DNA of 64,000 nucleotides from Arctopsyche grandis (taxonomy: Eukaryota > Arthropoda > Insecta > Trichoptera > Hydropsychidae): positions 12,964,001 through 13,028,000 of the forward strand of contig NC_135358.1 in assembly GCF_051622035.1 (NCBI RefSeq). The letters run 5' to 3'. Positions 10,000-37,898 of this stretch are shown here, piece after piece (the first letter of the stretch is position 1; every line of letters begins with the position of its first letter). The notes below the pieces were generated by a model. It worked only from the letters and a program-made list of their open reading frames with translations, was not told the origin of the DNA and did no database searches. The position numbers and the translations under genes were made by a program.

Positions 10000-10538
10000 G
10001 TATGTTTTTTTTTTATAAAATAATTTACATATTGTTTCCCTTAAAAGTCTTAAATATTGTATATATAAAATTAATTTTTGCAAATACAATGTACGTAGCA
10101 TTCTGTAAATATTATGTACGTTGGCCAAAGTTTAAAAAGCTTTGAATGCATTTGAAAACTTTTAGAGAAAATGAACATTTGCAAATATAAATGTAGTAAA
10201 CATTTAAAGAAAGGTTTGTTTTTGTTGTTGATTATATGTAAGTGATATATGAAATTAACTAATATTTTAAACTAATAATTTATTACAAAGATTAAATTAG
10301 GTCAATAAATGGTTATTTTGAACTAATCTTATGAAATGTTTTTTGTTTTACAGTGAGAAGTGATTTATACGCTATATGTCTAAGTAATTGCGTCCAGTGC
10401 AAGAAAACGTATGGACAGTGGTTTCAAGCTCAAAAATGTGCAGATCTATGCAAAGAAACAAATGGCAAAATGATTCCTGACTGCGAAAATTATGATTCCA
10501 TATCCTTCTTCCTTAACAAAAATAATGAAATGAATTAA
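9897..10538 (+). CDS. Eh: Eclosion hormone preprohormone (95 aa, 2 coding exons)
   Basis: Eclosion hormone is a secreted neuropeptide that starts ecdysis behaviour, acting on a membrane guanylyl cyclase receptor. Exons are 9897..9999 and 10354..10538; the split codon A|TG makes Met at the junction, and the stop is TAA at 10536-10538. Residues 1-30 form a signal peptide (hydrophobic LILFTLCIGILVI). Cleavage is likely after TVDA, giving a mature peptide starting SPAI, as in silk moth eclosion hormone. The mature part has the six family cysteines, in AICLSNCVQCKK, KCADLC and PDCENY, plus the C-terminal SISFFLNK. It differs from common forms in KTYGQWF (usually K-M-F/L-G) and in an extra polar tail NNEMN. 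It is convergent with CASK, about 4.3 kb away. Confidence 0.95.
10354..10538 (+). CDS. Eh: Eclosion hormone coding exon 2
   Basis: Acceptor TTTTGTTTTACAG. Carries all six cysteines of the mature hormone and the stop codon. AATAAA lies directly after the stop (about 10539) and again near 10688, either of which could direct polyadenylation. Confidence 0.93.
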
Positions 10539-11024
10539 ATAAAATGAGATCGACAGTGGCAATTATCAAACAAAATCAATGCTTTGTCAAATGTATGCAT
10601 TTATCAATGATTTTTTATTATGTTTGCTATATATGTGATGTTTAAAATGTATAATTTAGTGTGATGTGTACTTAAATTTATTTTTAGCAATAAAAATTGA
10701 GAGCACAAATCCCGTCTTTGCATAACATACCCAACAAATTTTGATCACCGTAATGCCATACTTTCATATTTACAAAATTACACAATTTAAATGTGCTAAT
10801 TAAATCATAATCAAGACAGCAGGAAAGCGTTCCTTGTTAGTTGAAATTTTATTCCTATTGCTGCTCCACGTAGAGAAGTGGTGTTTTAAAGAATTATTAA
10901 CTCACTATGGGCCGTAAACACATATGCTGTGATTTTAATAAAATTTCATTCAAAGGCCTACTTATTAAAGTAGCATACTGCTTAAATTGAATCTTTCATT
11001 CAAATTAATAACACAATGATCTAT

Positions 11025-11545
<521 letters not shown>

Positions 11546-12600
11546 CATAATTTGGCTGATACTATTATATTTACAAAGAAGGTGAAGAAGTTGATATAGA
11601 TTTTTTGAGCAGTGTCATCAGTAATTATTTGACAAATTTAGCACAACGTTTTAATTACCCAGTAAATGAAAAACATATGAGCAGATGTCCATTTTTAAAA
11701 GCTTTTATTTGTGTATCGACTGCCTCGCCTTCTAAGTAAATATAACAGATTTGTCTACTTTTGCAAAACGAGATATGTTATATTATAAGTAAATCTATGA
11801 CGAAGAGATTGTAGATTCTGTAAAAGTGGGGGCTTTTTGTATTTTTAAATTTGGATATCGCCCTGGATGGGACATCCTCTATTTATTACAATGAAATTGG
11901 GTGGATACAAAATTACTACATACATAATATAAGATGTGAAGATGACATGAGGAAATGAAAGTTTTTGGATAATATTATATATTTGGTGTGGGTGAGGTAA
12001 TGAAATATACAAGTATTTAAATCCTGAGCAATTTATTCAATTTAATAATATTTCCATTTGTTTACATTGTGAACACTTATCAGTTGAATTAGTTTAATTT
12101 AACATTTTAATGACTCAATATTAAATTGTTCCTACCTATATACCCTATTCCTTTATGATGCTGGTGAGCTAATGGGCGCTCCGAGGATGTAATGGAATTA
12201 AGTAACAAATAATAATTGTATTTATGAATAAAAAAACAAAGAACAAGAAAAGTCAATATTCTTTCTCTTGTAAAAAGTAAAAAAATATTTATAACAAATA
12301 TACATAAAATAATGCATACACGAGTTTTGTGTAAATATAATTTGGGTGGAATGTAGTAATTAAATAATGTATATAAAATTTCTTTAGGATTATATATAAA
12401 AACAGATCACAAAGGTCAAAGAAGAATACAGATGTTATAAATATTCTTTTTGGAAATACACTTTATAATTTGTATTAACCTCCAATACATTATTTTGATA
12501 CATTATTCAAAAATGAATTTTATACTATTATTCTACGTTAATCTAAAACCTTTTTACCCACGTTTCAATAAGTTGTGAATTTCCTATTACTCCAATTGAA

Positions 12601-12744
<144 letters not shown>

Positions 12745-14482
12745 TTTATAATATATGTATATGTATTATATGTATGTATAATTCTTATTATAGCTAATGT
12801 ATAGATAGTTCAATATGGTATATTTTTTAATAATATTTATCACTTAATTTTGTTTATATTGTTAAATATTTAAAATTCACTTTAAGTTTTTACAGCCTTT
12901 CGTGTATCGCGCGCTAGGTTTACTTCGACGAGTCAATATTGCGACCTCACATTCAAGTTAAAGATTTATTAACATTAAATAGTTGTGCATTCATTGAATA
13001 ATTTAATAAATAAATAATTACTAAATGCATTCGAATATGTATTTATTGAGTATTTAAGGTTAAATAAGATTTGAAATGTGAAGATTACCGAAATTTTGTT
13101 TAATTTTAATTTCCAAATACATATGTACGTATATATATATATTTGATGAGAGTTTCCATTACATTAATTCGTTTATATTTAAAAAAAATAGTATAATGTT
13201 AAAGTAAAATTTTTAATGTTATCACTTTTAATACAATATAATGAAGAAGTAAAATTGTCTTCACTACACTATTTTTCTATAATAATACATATATTTATAG
13301 TAGAGAAAAATAGTAGACAAGTTTTTTTTATTTTTGGAAGATTTTCTTAATTGAAACCCTTTAAGTTAATTAAGACTGATTTAATTATATATGATAATTT
13401 TAGATCACTTTTTTAATAAAATACTGAACAGTTAAATTTATAGCATATGTAATATTAAAAAAGTATTGTTATTACAATTTATTGCTTATATCTGAATTAA
13501 TGCTTAGGAGTTGTATTTTTTAATCAAACAAAGTAAACCATAATACAATATATGTAAGTTTAAAATTAAAATGGAAAACCAGTAAATAGATATTTATAAA
13601 GACATCGAATAAATTTGCTCTAGTTCCTATGTCAATAATAATTTTTATATTTTTACTAATAAACAATATGATAAACAACATTAAAATTTAGAAGTACATA
13701 CATATCAACAGTGCTAATAAAATTGAATATAATATATAAGTAAGCAGATTAAAGTAATATTTGTCATTGTATTAATATATAATAAAATTTAGAATTGTAA
13801 CAATTTGTTAATATTATTTTTTTGGCTAAAAATGAATGTTTTATGAATAAAACTGAAATAATTGATTAACAACAATCTATCAAAACTTCTGTTATTTTAG
13901 TTGGAATTTTTAAATAATAACAAAAATTAAAAAAAATCAATAAATGAAAATAATTTATAAAATAAAACATTTAATTAAAATCATCAGTAATTTAAATACA
14001 ACAATGGAATGAATGTAGACTGAAAAAAAAGATAACAGAAGGATCTAAAAAAAAAAAAGCATCAAAATCAGTTCTTTTAAATTTAAATAAGAATACACAC
14101 TACACGAGTATAGTGAAAATAACTACATATTGTATTACGCATATGTATGTATATACATTTTTATATAAACACATACATATAATGTTTGTTTGTATCGTTG
14201 ATTTTACATTACAATAAAATGAAAGGCAGTATTGGAATGACTGATAAAAGAATTGCACAAATAAAAATATAGATATAATAATATACAAGGTATGCGTGTG
14301 TTAAAGGAATGTGTTTGCATATACAATATTTATTTATAATATAATAATCAATGTACCTTGCGATATTAAAGTTACACAATGTATTCGACTGCTATAAATT
14401 TGTGCTAGTATTATATAAATGAAAATATTCCAGTTTGGAAACACTCACAGTGTGATGTTCATGCGTGTAATGATTGTGATGG

Positions 14483-14485
<3 letters not shown>

Positions 14486-14551
<66 letters not shown>
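14486..14551. repeat. (TA)n array in the CASK 3' flank
   Basis: TA run of 66 bases about 260 bases beyond the CASK stop codon, probably inside its 3' UTR. Confidence 0.9.
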
Positions 14552-14558
<7 letters not shown>

Positions 14559-14809
14559 ATATAATATCGATGAAATAATAGCATAACGATGGATACACCG
14601 TCGAATAGATAATGTATACAATATACACCTGGAAAGTGTAGATATTTGTTGAAATCAGAGACAGATGTGCCAAATGGTAGTTGCTTTCTTCCGCTCGATA
14701 CGATATTCGGAATGTTAAGAGACAAAATGAGCGACATAGACGTAGTCAACGTTTAGAGGTAGTGGAAGTCACCCACGAGCAGCGCGTTGGAAGCGCTGTC
14801 GCACGGGGG

Positions 14810-29375
<14,566 letters not shown>

Positions 29376-29506
29376 CTGCAACAATTTATAACATACATAT
29401 AAATAAATATTGAAAATAAATTTGGGAGGCCATGAAATCCTTTTTGTTATTAATTATTTTTATGTCAAATATTCGTAATGAAACGTGGATATTGAATGAT
29501 CAGTGT

Positions 29507-29761
29507 TTGTTAACTAGTGGTTGACCAGAACTCATCGTCTAAATAGTGATCGGGACTCAACGACCAATGAACGAGCTACGCTCAACAGCCAATGAGGTCT
29601 CGCGATCAATCGACCAATACTGCATGGAGTATAGGTTTAATATAAAAGGTCAGCGAATTGTATCGAAGATTCATCCAAGCTGGCTGTCCGAGATGTGAAC
29701 AATAAACTACTTTTACGTCTTTCACTCTGATGTGGAAACCCCTCTTCACACCCACGCAACA
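29507..29761 (+). mobile_element. Possible solo LTR of an LTR retrotransposon
   Basis: The segment runs from TGTTAACTAGTGGTTGACC to CACCCACGCAACA, so has TG...CA ends. A TATAAAA box is at about 29641 and AATAAA at about 29701, about 60 bases before the 3' end, in the order expected for U3-R-U5. There is no perfect target duplication and no coding region, so this is tentative. Confidence 0.4.
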
Positions 29762-29764
29762 GTA

Positions 29765-29900
29765 CTATCTGACATGCACATGATTCAAATAAATTTAATA
29801 AAGAAAACAAATGAATATTTACTATTAGATTTGCAATGTTTAAGCTGTTCATATTACAAATACTGAGCGAAGCCGGGTTAAACAACTGGTATATAATATG
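29765..29900 (-). repeat. Repeat family Q, copy 1
   Basis: On the minus strand AACCCGGCTTCGCTCAGTAT, ATTTGTAATATGAA and TTATTAAATTTATTTGAATC match the copy at 58714-58860. Confidence 0.6.
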
Positions 29901-32047
29901 TATATTGAAAATAATCGTTATCTCCAGTGGTTCGCTTTTTGCCTTTTGGAGCGGAAATAATGCAAAGTAGGAATGTACATATAACGAGTTTAATGGGATT
30001 TTTGAAAGTACTAATTTTGAAACTGTCTCAACAAGTATTATATTATACATATATTCAGATTTCTATTATATAATATTCTTTCAAAGTTCGTCGATTTGAT
30101 CTGAATATAATTGAAACAGTTCCATACAAAATTAGTATTTTTAAGCTTTGATGTCTTCTCTTTTCAAAGAGCGGAAATATACATATACCTACATATATGT
30201 ACATACATATAATGGTAATCGTTGAAAAATCAAAAACATTCGTGAATCTTAGCTGGGATTTGAACTAATGATCCATAAACTAGTAAATTTCTTAATCAGT
30301 GAGTTGTATTATGACTAGTGGTTACGTAGAAAAGTGTACATCAATCATAAAACTGAATATATGTATATTTTAATCAAAAAAAAAAAAAATCTTAATAGTG
30401 ATTAATATAATCGGCTGAAGATTAACAAACAATAATGTGGAGCGAATGTCAATATTTTTGTTCAATTTTTTCACAAGTGGATAAAAGATGAAGCCTCGTT
30501 CTATGTGTTTCTCATGGAGTTTTCCTCTTAAATTTAAATAGCCAGAGTATGTTGATATACGAATTTATATTATATCCGATGCATCCCATATGTATATATA
30601 CGTACACATTTATGTGGAAAAATGGTCATTGTAGATAAATCGCACGAATGAACATGATACATATGGACATAAATCTTCGAATTTTAACGCTCTACGTAGG
30701 TAGAATATAGGATACAATTTAAGACTATTAAAGTGCACGCAAACGAAAAATCGATTTGAGATAAATAATAATGCATGTTATATTATAATTAATACTAAAT
30801 CTATATAAGAAAAGTGGACGTAAAAATATCATTCATAAAAAAATATATTCGATAAATTTTGAGGTAACAGCGTATTTTCCAACATTTTCTTTGATCTTTA
30901 CTACTGCTTGGTTAAAAATTGATTTACTCGCATACCGGAACACGTACATCCTTCCATTAACGCGAACCGGCAAAAATATTTGTTGTCATCATTAATCTGA
31001 GGCATAAGGGGTAGAGGAATAAAAAAAGGCGCGAGATTGAAGAGGAAGGGATGTAGGAAAGGAGGGGTTTTATTTTGCCAGCGGAGGAACGCTAACGGTA
31101 TTAATCTCGTACAACGAGAGGCTAACGTCGTTGTAACGAGCGCTCATTCTAGCTTATTGCGACAAAACGCCATCGTTATAAATCCGCAATTACACCATAG
31201 AGGGGAGAGGGGATGGTTCTATAAGAGAAACATTTAGTAAACGCGTATCTGAATTGTAAACGTTAACACCGTTGCACACTTTATATACGTACATATAAAG
31301 ATTCGTCAAAGATTTTAAACTTGAATGAGTATATGTACATACGCCATTCATAATTGAATGAATTGAATCATTGGATTTTATTTTAATTTAAGAAATCTTC
31401 AAATTTACGTATGTATGTACATACATACATATATACATATAATATTTTTTTACACAGTAATATATATGAGGTCTCTTAAAACCGCAGGACGAAAAGAGTT
31501 GCTTAAAAGCATTTTTCTGTTGAGAGACCGAGAGTACAAATTAAAAAAAAGTTCAATTTAAAGCACAGAGGAACTAAAAATAAAAACAAAACAAATCTCT
31601 GTCTGTATAAGTCGTAACCTGTTTATGGTTGAAGTTTGAACACCCCTACGAGTATACTCCCCGAGAGATGTTTAAGTGAAAAACGACCCATTCGGCTATC
31701 GCTAGCTTTCAACCACTTTCACCTACATATTCTTAAAGCTTTTTCACTGAACGTTTCAGACGGATTTCACCTGTAAATTTTAAAATGGACCACTCAAATT
31801 CAAATTAAACTTTTTCTAAGGTATATTTTTATTGCGTTTTTTTAGACTACAATGGGATTGCGGCAGGTGTGATTAAAAATATAATAATTATTATTTATAT
31901 TAAAAAAAAACTTAAAATACATATGTATATAATAAAAATAGCGGTTTTTCATAATCTACTAAACATTGATTAAGAAAGTCGTACAGTTACATATGAACTT
32001 GTTTTTTTTTCATTTATTCAATGATAATAACTTTTTTTTTGTAATTG

Positions 32048-32125
32048 GCCAGAAAGGCGTTTTGGGATTACCTGTTAGGCCTTCCTGGAATATACATATG
32101 TATAAATAAAATAAATAAAAAATGT
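32048..32125 (+). mobile_element. SINE 3'-end fragment
   Basis: GGCCAGAAAGGCGTTTTGGG and TTAGGCCTTCCTGGAATATA followed by (AAATAAA)n form the same 3' module as in the SINEs at 44971-45420 and 59520-59865. Confidence 0.6.
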
Positions 32126-33009
32126 TATAGGTTAAGATGCAATGGTTTCTCAATGATACCGTGGATTAGACCAAACGGCATTTATTTAGCGTCTATCCCA
32201 AGCGTAGTTCTTAAGCACTCAGCCTATGTACGCTCTGCACTATGCATACTCGTTAACCACACTCAGCACGGTCAAAAATATTTCCTATATATGTATGTAC
32301 ATATTGAACATTTCAACGAAACTATTTTTTGGTTACTCTAAAAATAATCATCTAATATTACCAACATAATTGAAAATAAAGAAAACTCCCGGTTTCAAAG
32401 TTTTCTTTTATAATATAAATTGAATATAAGTATGTACTGTTACGTGTACCTTGCCGCTATAGCGCGCCTTGATCTAATTTAAAATAAATATATAGGGAAT
32501 ATAAAACCAAAAAAGGGATAAGATAAACATTGACATCATCAGATTCAGTATATAAACCGTGCCCGAAGTACGAGAGTCAGTCATAACATGTTGATGAATC
32601 GTCAGCAACCTAATGAACGTTTTAAAAAAAACAAATAACCTCTGAAAACTGGAACGTGATAGTACATACATATGTACATATATTATGTATGTATACATAC
32701 ATAACATTTAACGAAATACCCACATACAATAGTTTACCATTTAAATAATTCCATACCAAGTTATGAAATGTAATAGCATTTCTATAGTTTCATATATTCA
32801 TTCATCAAACTTGAAGCAAACTTAGAATCATGGAAATTGACAATGTTTCAAAAATGCTTCAAAAGTTTTAGACAATGACCAAGATTATGAAGCAGTCACA
32901 TTGAAAATTGACACATGTACATATAATTGTATGTAGTATATATTTATATATGTATATGAATATAATCTGCAATATATAAGAACGCCGCAGCTTCCGTAAA
33001 TTTTTTTTC

Positions 33010-33810
33010 AGGTACAGATAGATTTAGCATAGGAAAAGGACTAAGGCAAGGAGATACCATATCGCCCAAGTTATTCAATGCGGTGCTTGAGGGAGTTTTC
33101 GGGAACTTGGAATGGGACACAGCCGGAGTAAGCATCAACGGTCGCTTCTTGAGTCACCTTCGGTTCGCAGACGATATAGTTTTAATAGCTCGTGATTCAG
33201 CTGATCTACTTAACAGACTAACACAGCCGGACAGGTGTTATATTTAGGTCAAATAATTGACATGTCTGGTAATAAAGAGGAAGAGATAAAGAGACGTATG
33301 AAATTAGGATGAAGTGCATTTGGACAAACGAATGCTGTTTTTAAATCAAAAATGCCACTCTGCCTGAAGAAAAAGATCTTCGATCAATGCGTTTTGCCAG
33401 TGATGACGTATGGATGTGAAACTTGGACACTGAACGCCAAGATGATACAAAAAATCCAATGCACTCAAAGAAGTATGGAACGCTGTATGCTTGGCATAAC
33501 GAGGAAAGACAGGAAGCGGAACACGTGGGTGAGAAGTACGACAAGGGTAGTGGAGATAGTGGATAGAGTAAAGAGATTGAAATGGCAATGGGCGGGTCAC
33601 GTGGCTAGAAGAATGGACGAAAGGTAGACAAAAGAAGTGCTTGAATGGTACTCGAGATAATGCAAAAGGGTAAAAGGAATACCGCAGAGAAGATGTGGGG
33701 ACGAAATTAGGAAAATGTCCGTAGTGAGATTGATGAGAGTTGCGCAAAACAGAGACGAGTAGGCTGTAATGCCACAATGGTTCAAAATTAAACTTAAATA
33801 AATAAAAAAG
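33010..33810 (+). mobile_element. LINE remnant, RTE-like reverse transcriptase 3' part
   Basis: One frame reads GKGLRQGDTISPKLFNAVLE and HLRFADDIVLIARDSADLLN, the reverse-transcriptase palm with the FADD catalytic motif. After an internal deletion near 33237 it reads KKKIFDQCVLPVMTYGCETW, QRSMERCMLGITRKDRKRNT and RLKWQWAGHVARRMDER, the C-terminal region typical of the RTE/BovB clade. Stops in the later part (about 33318, 33625 and 33658) and the deletion show it is dead. It ends in an AATAAATAAA tail near 33800. A diverged second fragment is at 57045-57215. Confidence 0.85.
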
Positions 33811-36800
33811 AAATTATTTGTTTATTTTATTTTTCATGGTATTTACACGAAGTGTTCATACAGCACCTATTCGACAAGTACACAATAAATATCAATGATA
33901 TTTTTATGTAGTAAGAACAGTCAATACGTTTCGTAGCTGAAGTGATACACATATAATACAAAAATCTAAGAAAAATGGCACAATATTCAAAGAATAATAG
34001 GGAAAACAAAAAAAAATGTACGTGTACATATTATTGAAACAAATTGTTTCACGGGCTGGCGGGTGTAGGGCGTTTGTTTTTCGCCAGGGTTGTGCAATTT
34101 ATCGGCGTACACTTGACCGGAGACGGGGGTGACTTATAGCTTATTGGGGTCGCATTTATCACGAGCGTATATATTGAAAGGACACGTTTTCTCAATATCG
34201 CTATACTATTTAATCCTCCTGAAGGACCCATTAATTTTCGGCGCTAGAGCGAAAGACCGACCGCGACCATATATTGCCGTGCTCATTTTAAATTGAACAC
34301 ATATTGGTAATAAAGATCAATGAAATGTAATAAGAGTTAAGGTATGATTGCACTAGGTGACAGTGCGCTGCAGCGACGCAGCGCAGCACTTCATAGTTGG
34401 TACAAAAGCATATTCATAGTGCGTTCTATCTCATACAATTTCATACAATAATATTTGGCCGCGCTGCGTCGCTGCAGTACAGTGCCGCCTAGTGAGGTCT
34501 AAGCTTTACAGCCAAAGTGTTTGGTTTCCATTCCAGATAAGTTTGAAGAACCGTTACGGCTAGTTCAAGGATCCCTAAGCTACGCCAGTGATCCAGTAAG
34601 TGTAGTCCGCAACCAGTTTATGCCTAGTACGCAAATGAATCTCAAATTCCAATAATTTCTACAAAAATCATTAATGTTAAACATTAACTCCCTCAATATA
34701 AATTGATTACTTATTATTATTAGTTATTTATTATTTAATATTATTATTATTATATCAATATCAATAGGTACATATATTATATGTATTTATTCTATCATTC
34801 ATTTGTAGTATATGTATATTATTGTTATTATTTATATTTAGAATGTTTGAAAAAATAAAGAATATGTCCTAATTCGGTATTTGTTGTACTTAAAATATTC
34901 CTCGTTCTAAAAAGCTCCTGATGTACATATGTACATACATATATACATACATAGTTGCTTGTCTCTTTGAAATATTTGAATGTTAATAGAATCTAAGCAG
35001 GTTCGACATTTCAACAATCGACTTCATCTTAATTGTTGATAAAATACCGTATAAAATTGATAAAATTATACTTAATTATATACTTATGAGTACTAACTGA
35101 AAAAAGCGCTATTTTATAAGTTAGAGAAAAATATATGAAACAATCAAATTCGTATCCAAAATAATAAGCAACTATGATGTTGTTCGATAGACTTACTATA
35201 TATTATATAAAAAGTATAACTAGAAATATTATATAAAAAATGTATTAGGTTAAAAAACAGACACACATTCGATATAGAAAAAAACTGAATTTACTACTCG
35301 TTTATTATATATATTTGATAAATGGATTTAGCTTGATTTTTTCCAAGCATTTATATCAATTTTCATGGACTGCCATTGCTTAAACCGTAATTTGTCTTTC
35401 CCCGGGGAAGATACCTTGTAACGTTCGGGACGAATCAATGGGTTTCCACATATAAATCATTTTGACAAACGGATGGAACTTTCGCATATCCCGACACTTT
35501 TCCGACGGCATCGTCCGTCAAATTACCATCAAAATGGTTGCGGAAAAAGGGTCTTATCCGGTTTTTAAAGACGACATTCTCAAGCGTCTACGGCGGAAGT
35601 GTCCATTTTTCCTACTACTTCACAAAATAAAATTCACATCATTCGAAGAATTTAGTCGCATTGGTAAATTTATTTACGAAGCCAGCGGTCGCTTAAACCT
35701 TAAAGTTGGAGTGACTTATGCGAGCGCAGAATGGACCAAGTGAGATGATTGCGGACGTGAGCGGAAATTCGGTCACAGAGAGGAATTGAACTAAGCACAG
35801 CTTCTGAAACTGTGCAATGTACATATGTACATACATAAAAATATACATATATAGTCTACTTGTACATAATGCCTCGAGTACTGCACAATTATTGCAATAG
35901 ATGTATGTATACATATGTTTGTACATAGATTTAAATGCAATTAATTAATTAAATTAACGAAAATTAATCAATGAATTTATAATCTGTTCAAATATAATAT
36001 GATCATAATTGGACTATTCAAAATGTGACTGTATAATTGTTTTTGAGTTTTTAAATTGTATGAATAAAAATAATTTTATAAGAAAAATGAAACAAATAAA
36101 TAATCACAGTATTGAACATTCGTTGACTCTTTTTTTATACCTACATATATATGTACGTGTTATAAAAAAAGGTTGTGAGTTTCATTCAGAAATTCTGTAC
36201 AAGTCTTGTTTCAAGATGAAAGACTTGAGGTTGTGCCCTTTTGGCGTATTTTTTCGCCGGTTACATTTTTAATGGTGCCTTTTTGAGCGATAAAAAATGT
36301 ATACGATAACTCCAAAATCCTGAAAGCGAAATGATGTTCGATATTAATATTTTATTGCAAAGGGAAAAATAATAAGAAAGGTCGGAAAAAATGAACAGCT
36401 GGAGAGTTAACATGGAAAATAAATAATACACCCTGGTAATTCACATTTCCCAACCACATAGTATATTTGAAATTAATTATTTCAATTGAAAACTATACAC
36501 GATTATTAATGTTTTCAAAGAAACGTCAAATAAAGCAACTTAAGGAGGTTTAAAAAACACTGGCATATAGATACGTAAACTTTACGTCATCTAAAATGTT
36601 CTTTATACGGTGCGACCTATATTATAGTGTTTCCAATGTTTATGATGCCATTGCTCACTATTTCACTGTTATGCGAGCCCGCCATGAACGGGTTAAGAAC
36701 CGGACAGCCCCGTAAAAGGGAGTTATCGGATACGAAACGGAATCTTCGGGTTTACGGGAGTTTTTTCTTTTTTTTTATTGTAGATAAAACGAATTTTAGC

Positions 36801-36989
36801 GCACGATGGTGCAAAATGAAGTTTGAATGCATCTAACATAGATATACATCTAACATAGCTACCATGCAAAATAAACAAGTAAGAGTTGAGTTCATTTGAC
36901 ATTATAAATTAATTAAAACGGATCATCATAATTATAAATTGAAATCATCGCTGAATTCATGAATTTAATATAATTTAGGTGAACACAAA
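33811..36989 (-). other. Putative long CASK intron, second part
   Basis: Contains the CACTA-ended MITE (34351-34494). A GC-richer block at 35400-35760 holds a 93-codon plus-strand frame with no resemblance I recognise. Two moderately GC-rich patches lie at 36160-36310 and 36620-36760. No exon assigned. Confidence 0.4.
34351..34494. mobile_element. MITE with CACTAGG termini (144 bp)
   Basis: Begins CACTAGGTGACAGTGCGCTG and ends with the inverted counterpart finishing CCTAGTG. The arms pair over about 34 bases, including the GCAGCGACGCAGCGC core, which is strikingly GC-rich. CACTA ends are typical of the En/Spm superfamily, but no target duplication is evident. Confidence 0.65.
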
Positions 36990-37377
36990 CAGTGGCGTAA
37001 CAAGATGGGGGGGATATCAATGTCCCCGGGAGCATCAGCTTTAGGGATGTCACGAAGGCAAAATATATATTTTTATTTATAGTTTTCTCATATTTTGTAA
37101 TAACTCTCACTTCGAAAAATACAAAAATTCGCCAAACAAATTAATGTATACGAGTGTTCTTCGTAATCCGTCTGTCGAACATGTTGTCTTTGGATAAAGC
37201 AATAATGTGGCGCCAGATTTGAGCCTGAGAAAAATGGAAGATGCATTTAAGATAATGCTTGCTATACAACATAAGTCAATAAATATGACAACCGGGGGGG
37301 GGGGGGGGGAGGGGGTGAAAGGGCGAAAATAAAGAAAAAAATTGACACAGACGCCATTAACCCTCATTACGCCACTG
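36990..37377. mobile_element. 388-bp TIR element with 12-bp target duplication
   Basis: Starts CAGTGGCGTAACAAGATG and ends CATTACGCCACTG, giving a TIR of CAGTGGCGTAA/T. It is flanked by GGTGAACACAAA (36978-36989) and GGTGAACATAAA (37378-37389), 11 of 12 matching. Inside is a G-rich run (about 37291-37315). No transposase frame. Confidence 0.7.
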
Positions 37378-37460
37378 GGTGAACATAAATCAGCTTTGAA
37401 TTAATAACCAAATTACACAAAAATAAAAAGTCATAAATTACTATGTAAGAATAATCTTTG

Positions 37461-37622
37461 ATAACACTGAGCAGTAAAACATCACGTTTTTCGCTTACCA
37501 GAGCGGAGACTAAATCAATCTTTACTAAATTTAGCCCATTGAATTCGAATATGACAATTATTTTTGTTGATTTCTTCTCGTTTATGAGATATGATTGTTT
37601 CAAAAAATGCGTAATTTTTACA
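37461..37622 (+). repeat. Interspersed repeat family Z, copy 2
   Basis: ATAACACTGAGC, AGAGCGGAGACTAAATCAAT and GTTTATGAGATATGATTGTT match the copy at 15508-15680. It starts about 70 bases after the TIR element at 36990-37377. Confidence 0.6.
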
Positions 37623-37804
37623 GTAATTATATAATTATGATAGAAAACCATAAAAATGCATTATTCATAGAAATGAGAACCTCAATTTTTTCATAGAAAT
37701 TGCGAGGTTTTCAATTAAGATAAAATTTGATTTGAAGTCATTAAAATGAAAATTAAATATTAAATACATACATACATACATATGTTATTAAAACGAGACG
37801 ATTG

Positions 37805-37808
<4 letters not shown>

Positions 37809-37893
<85 letters not shown>
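37809..37893. repeat. (TA)n array
   Basis: Pure TA run of about 85 bases ending in TGTACATA. Confidence 0.95.

Positions 37894-37898
<5 letters not shown>

Larger units (their letters stand above)
29376..33009 (-). other. Putative long CASK intron, first part
   Basis: Holds an LTR-like segment (29507-29761), a fragment of repeat family Q (29765-29900) and a SINE tail (32048-32125). A moderately GC-rich patch lies at 30950-31250. No L27-domain exon was recognised here. Confidence 0.45.

Noticed and set aside
33346-33777. 143-codon minus-strand frame.
   Set aside because: Antisense of the LINE C-terminal region.
35462-35743. 93-codon plus-strand frame in a GC-richer block.
   Set aside because: No recognisable motif and no convincing splice partners; described only as part of the intron.
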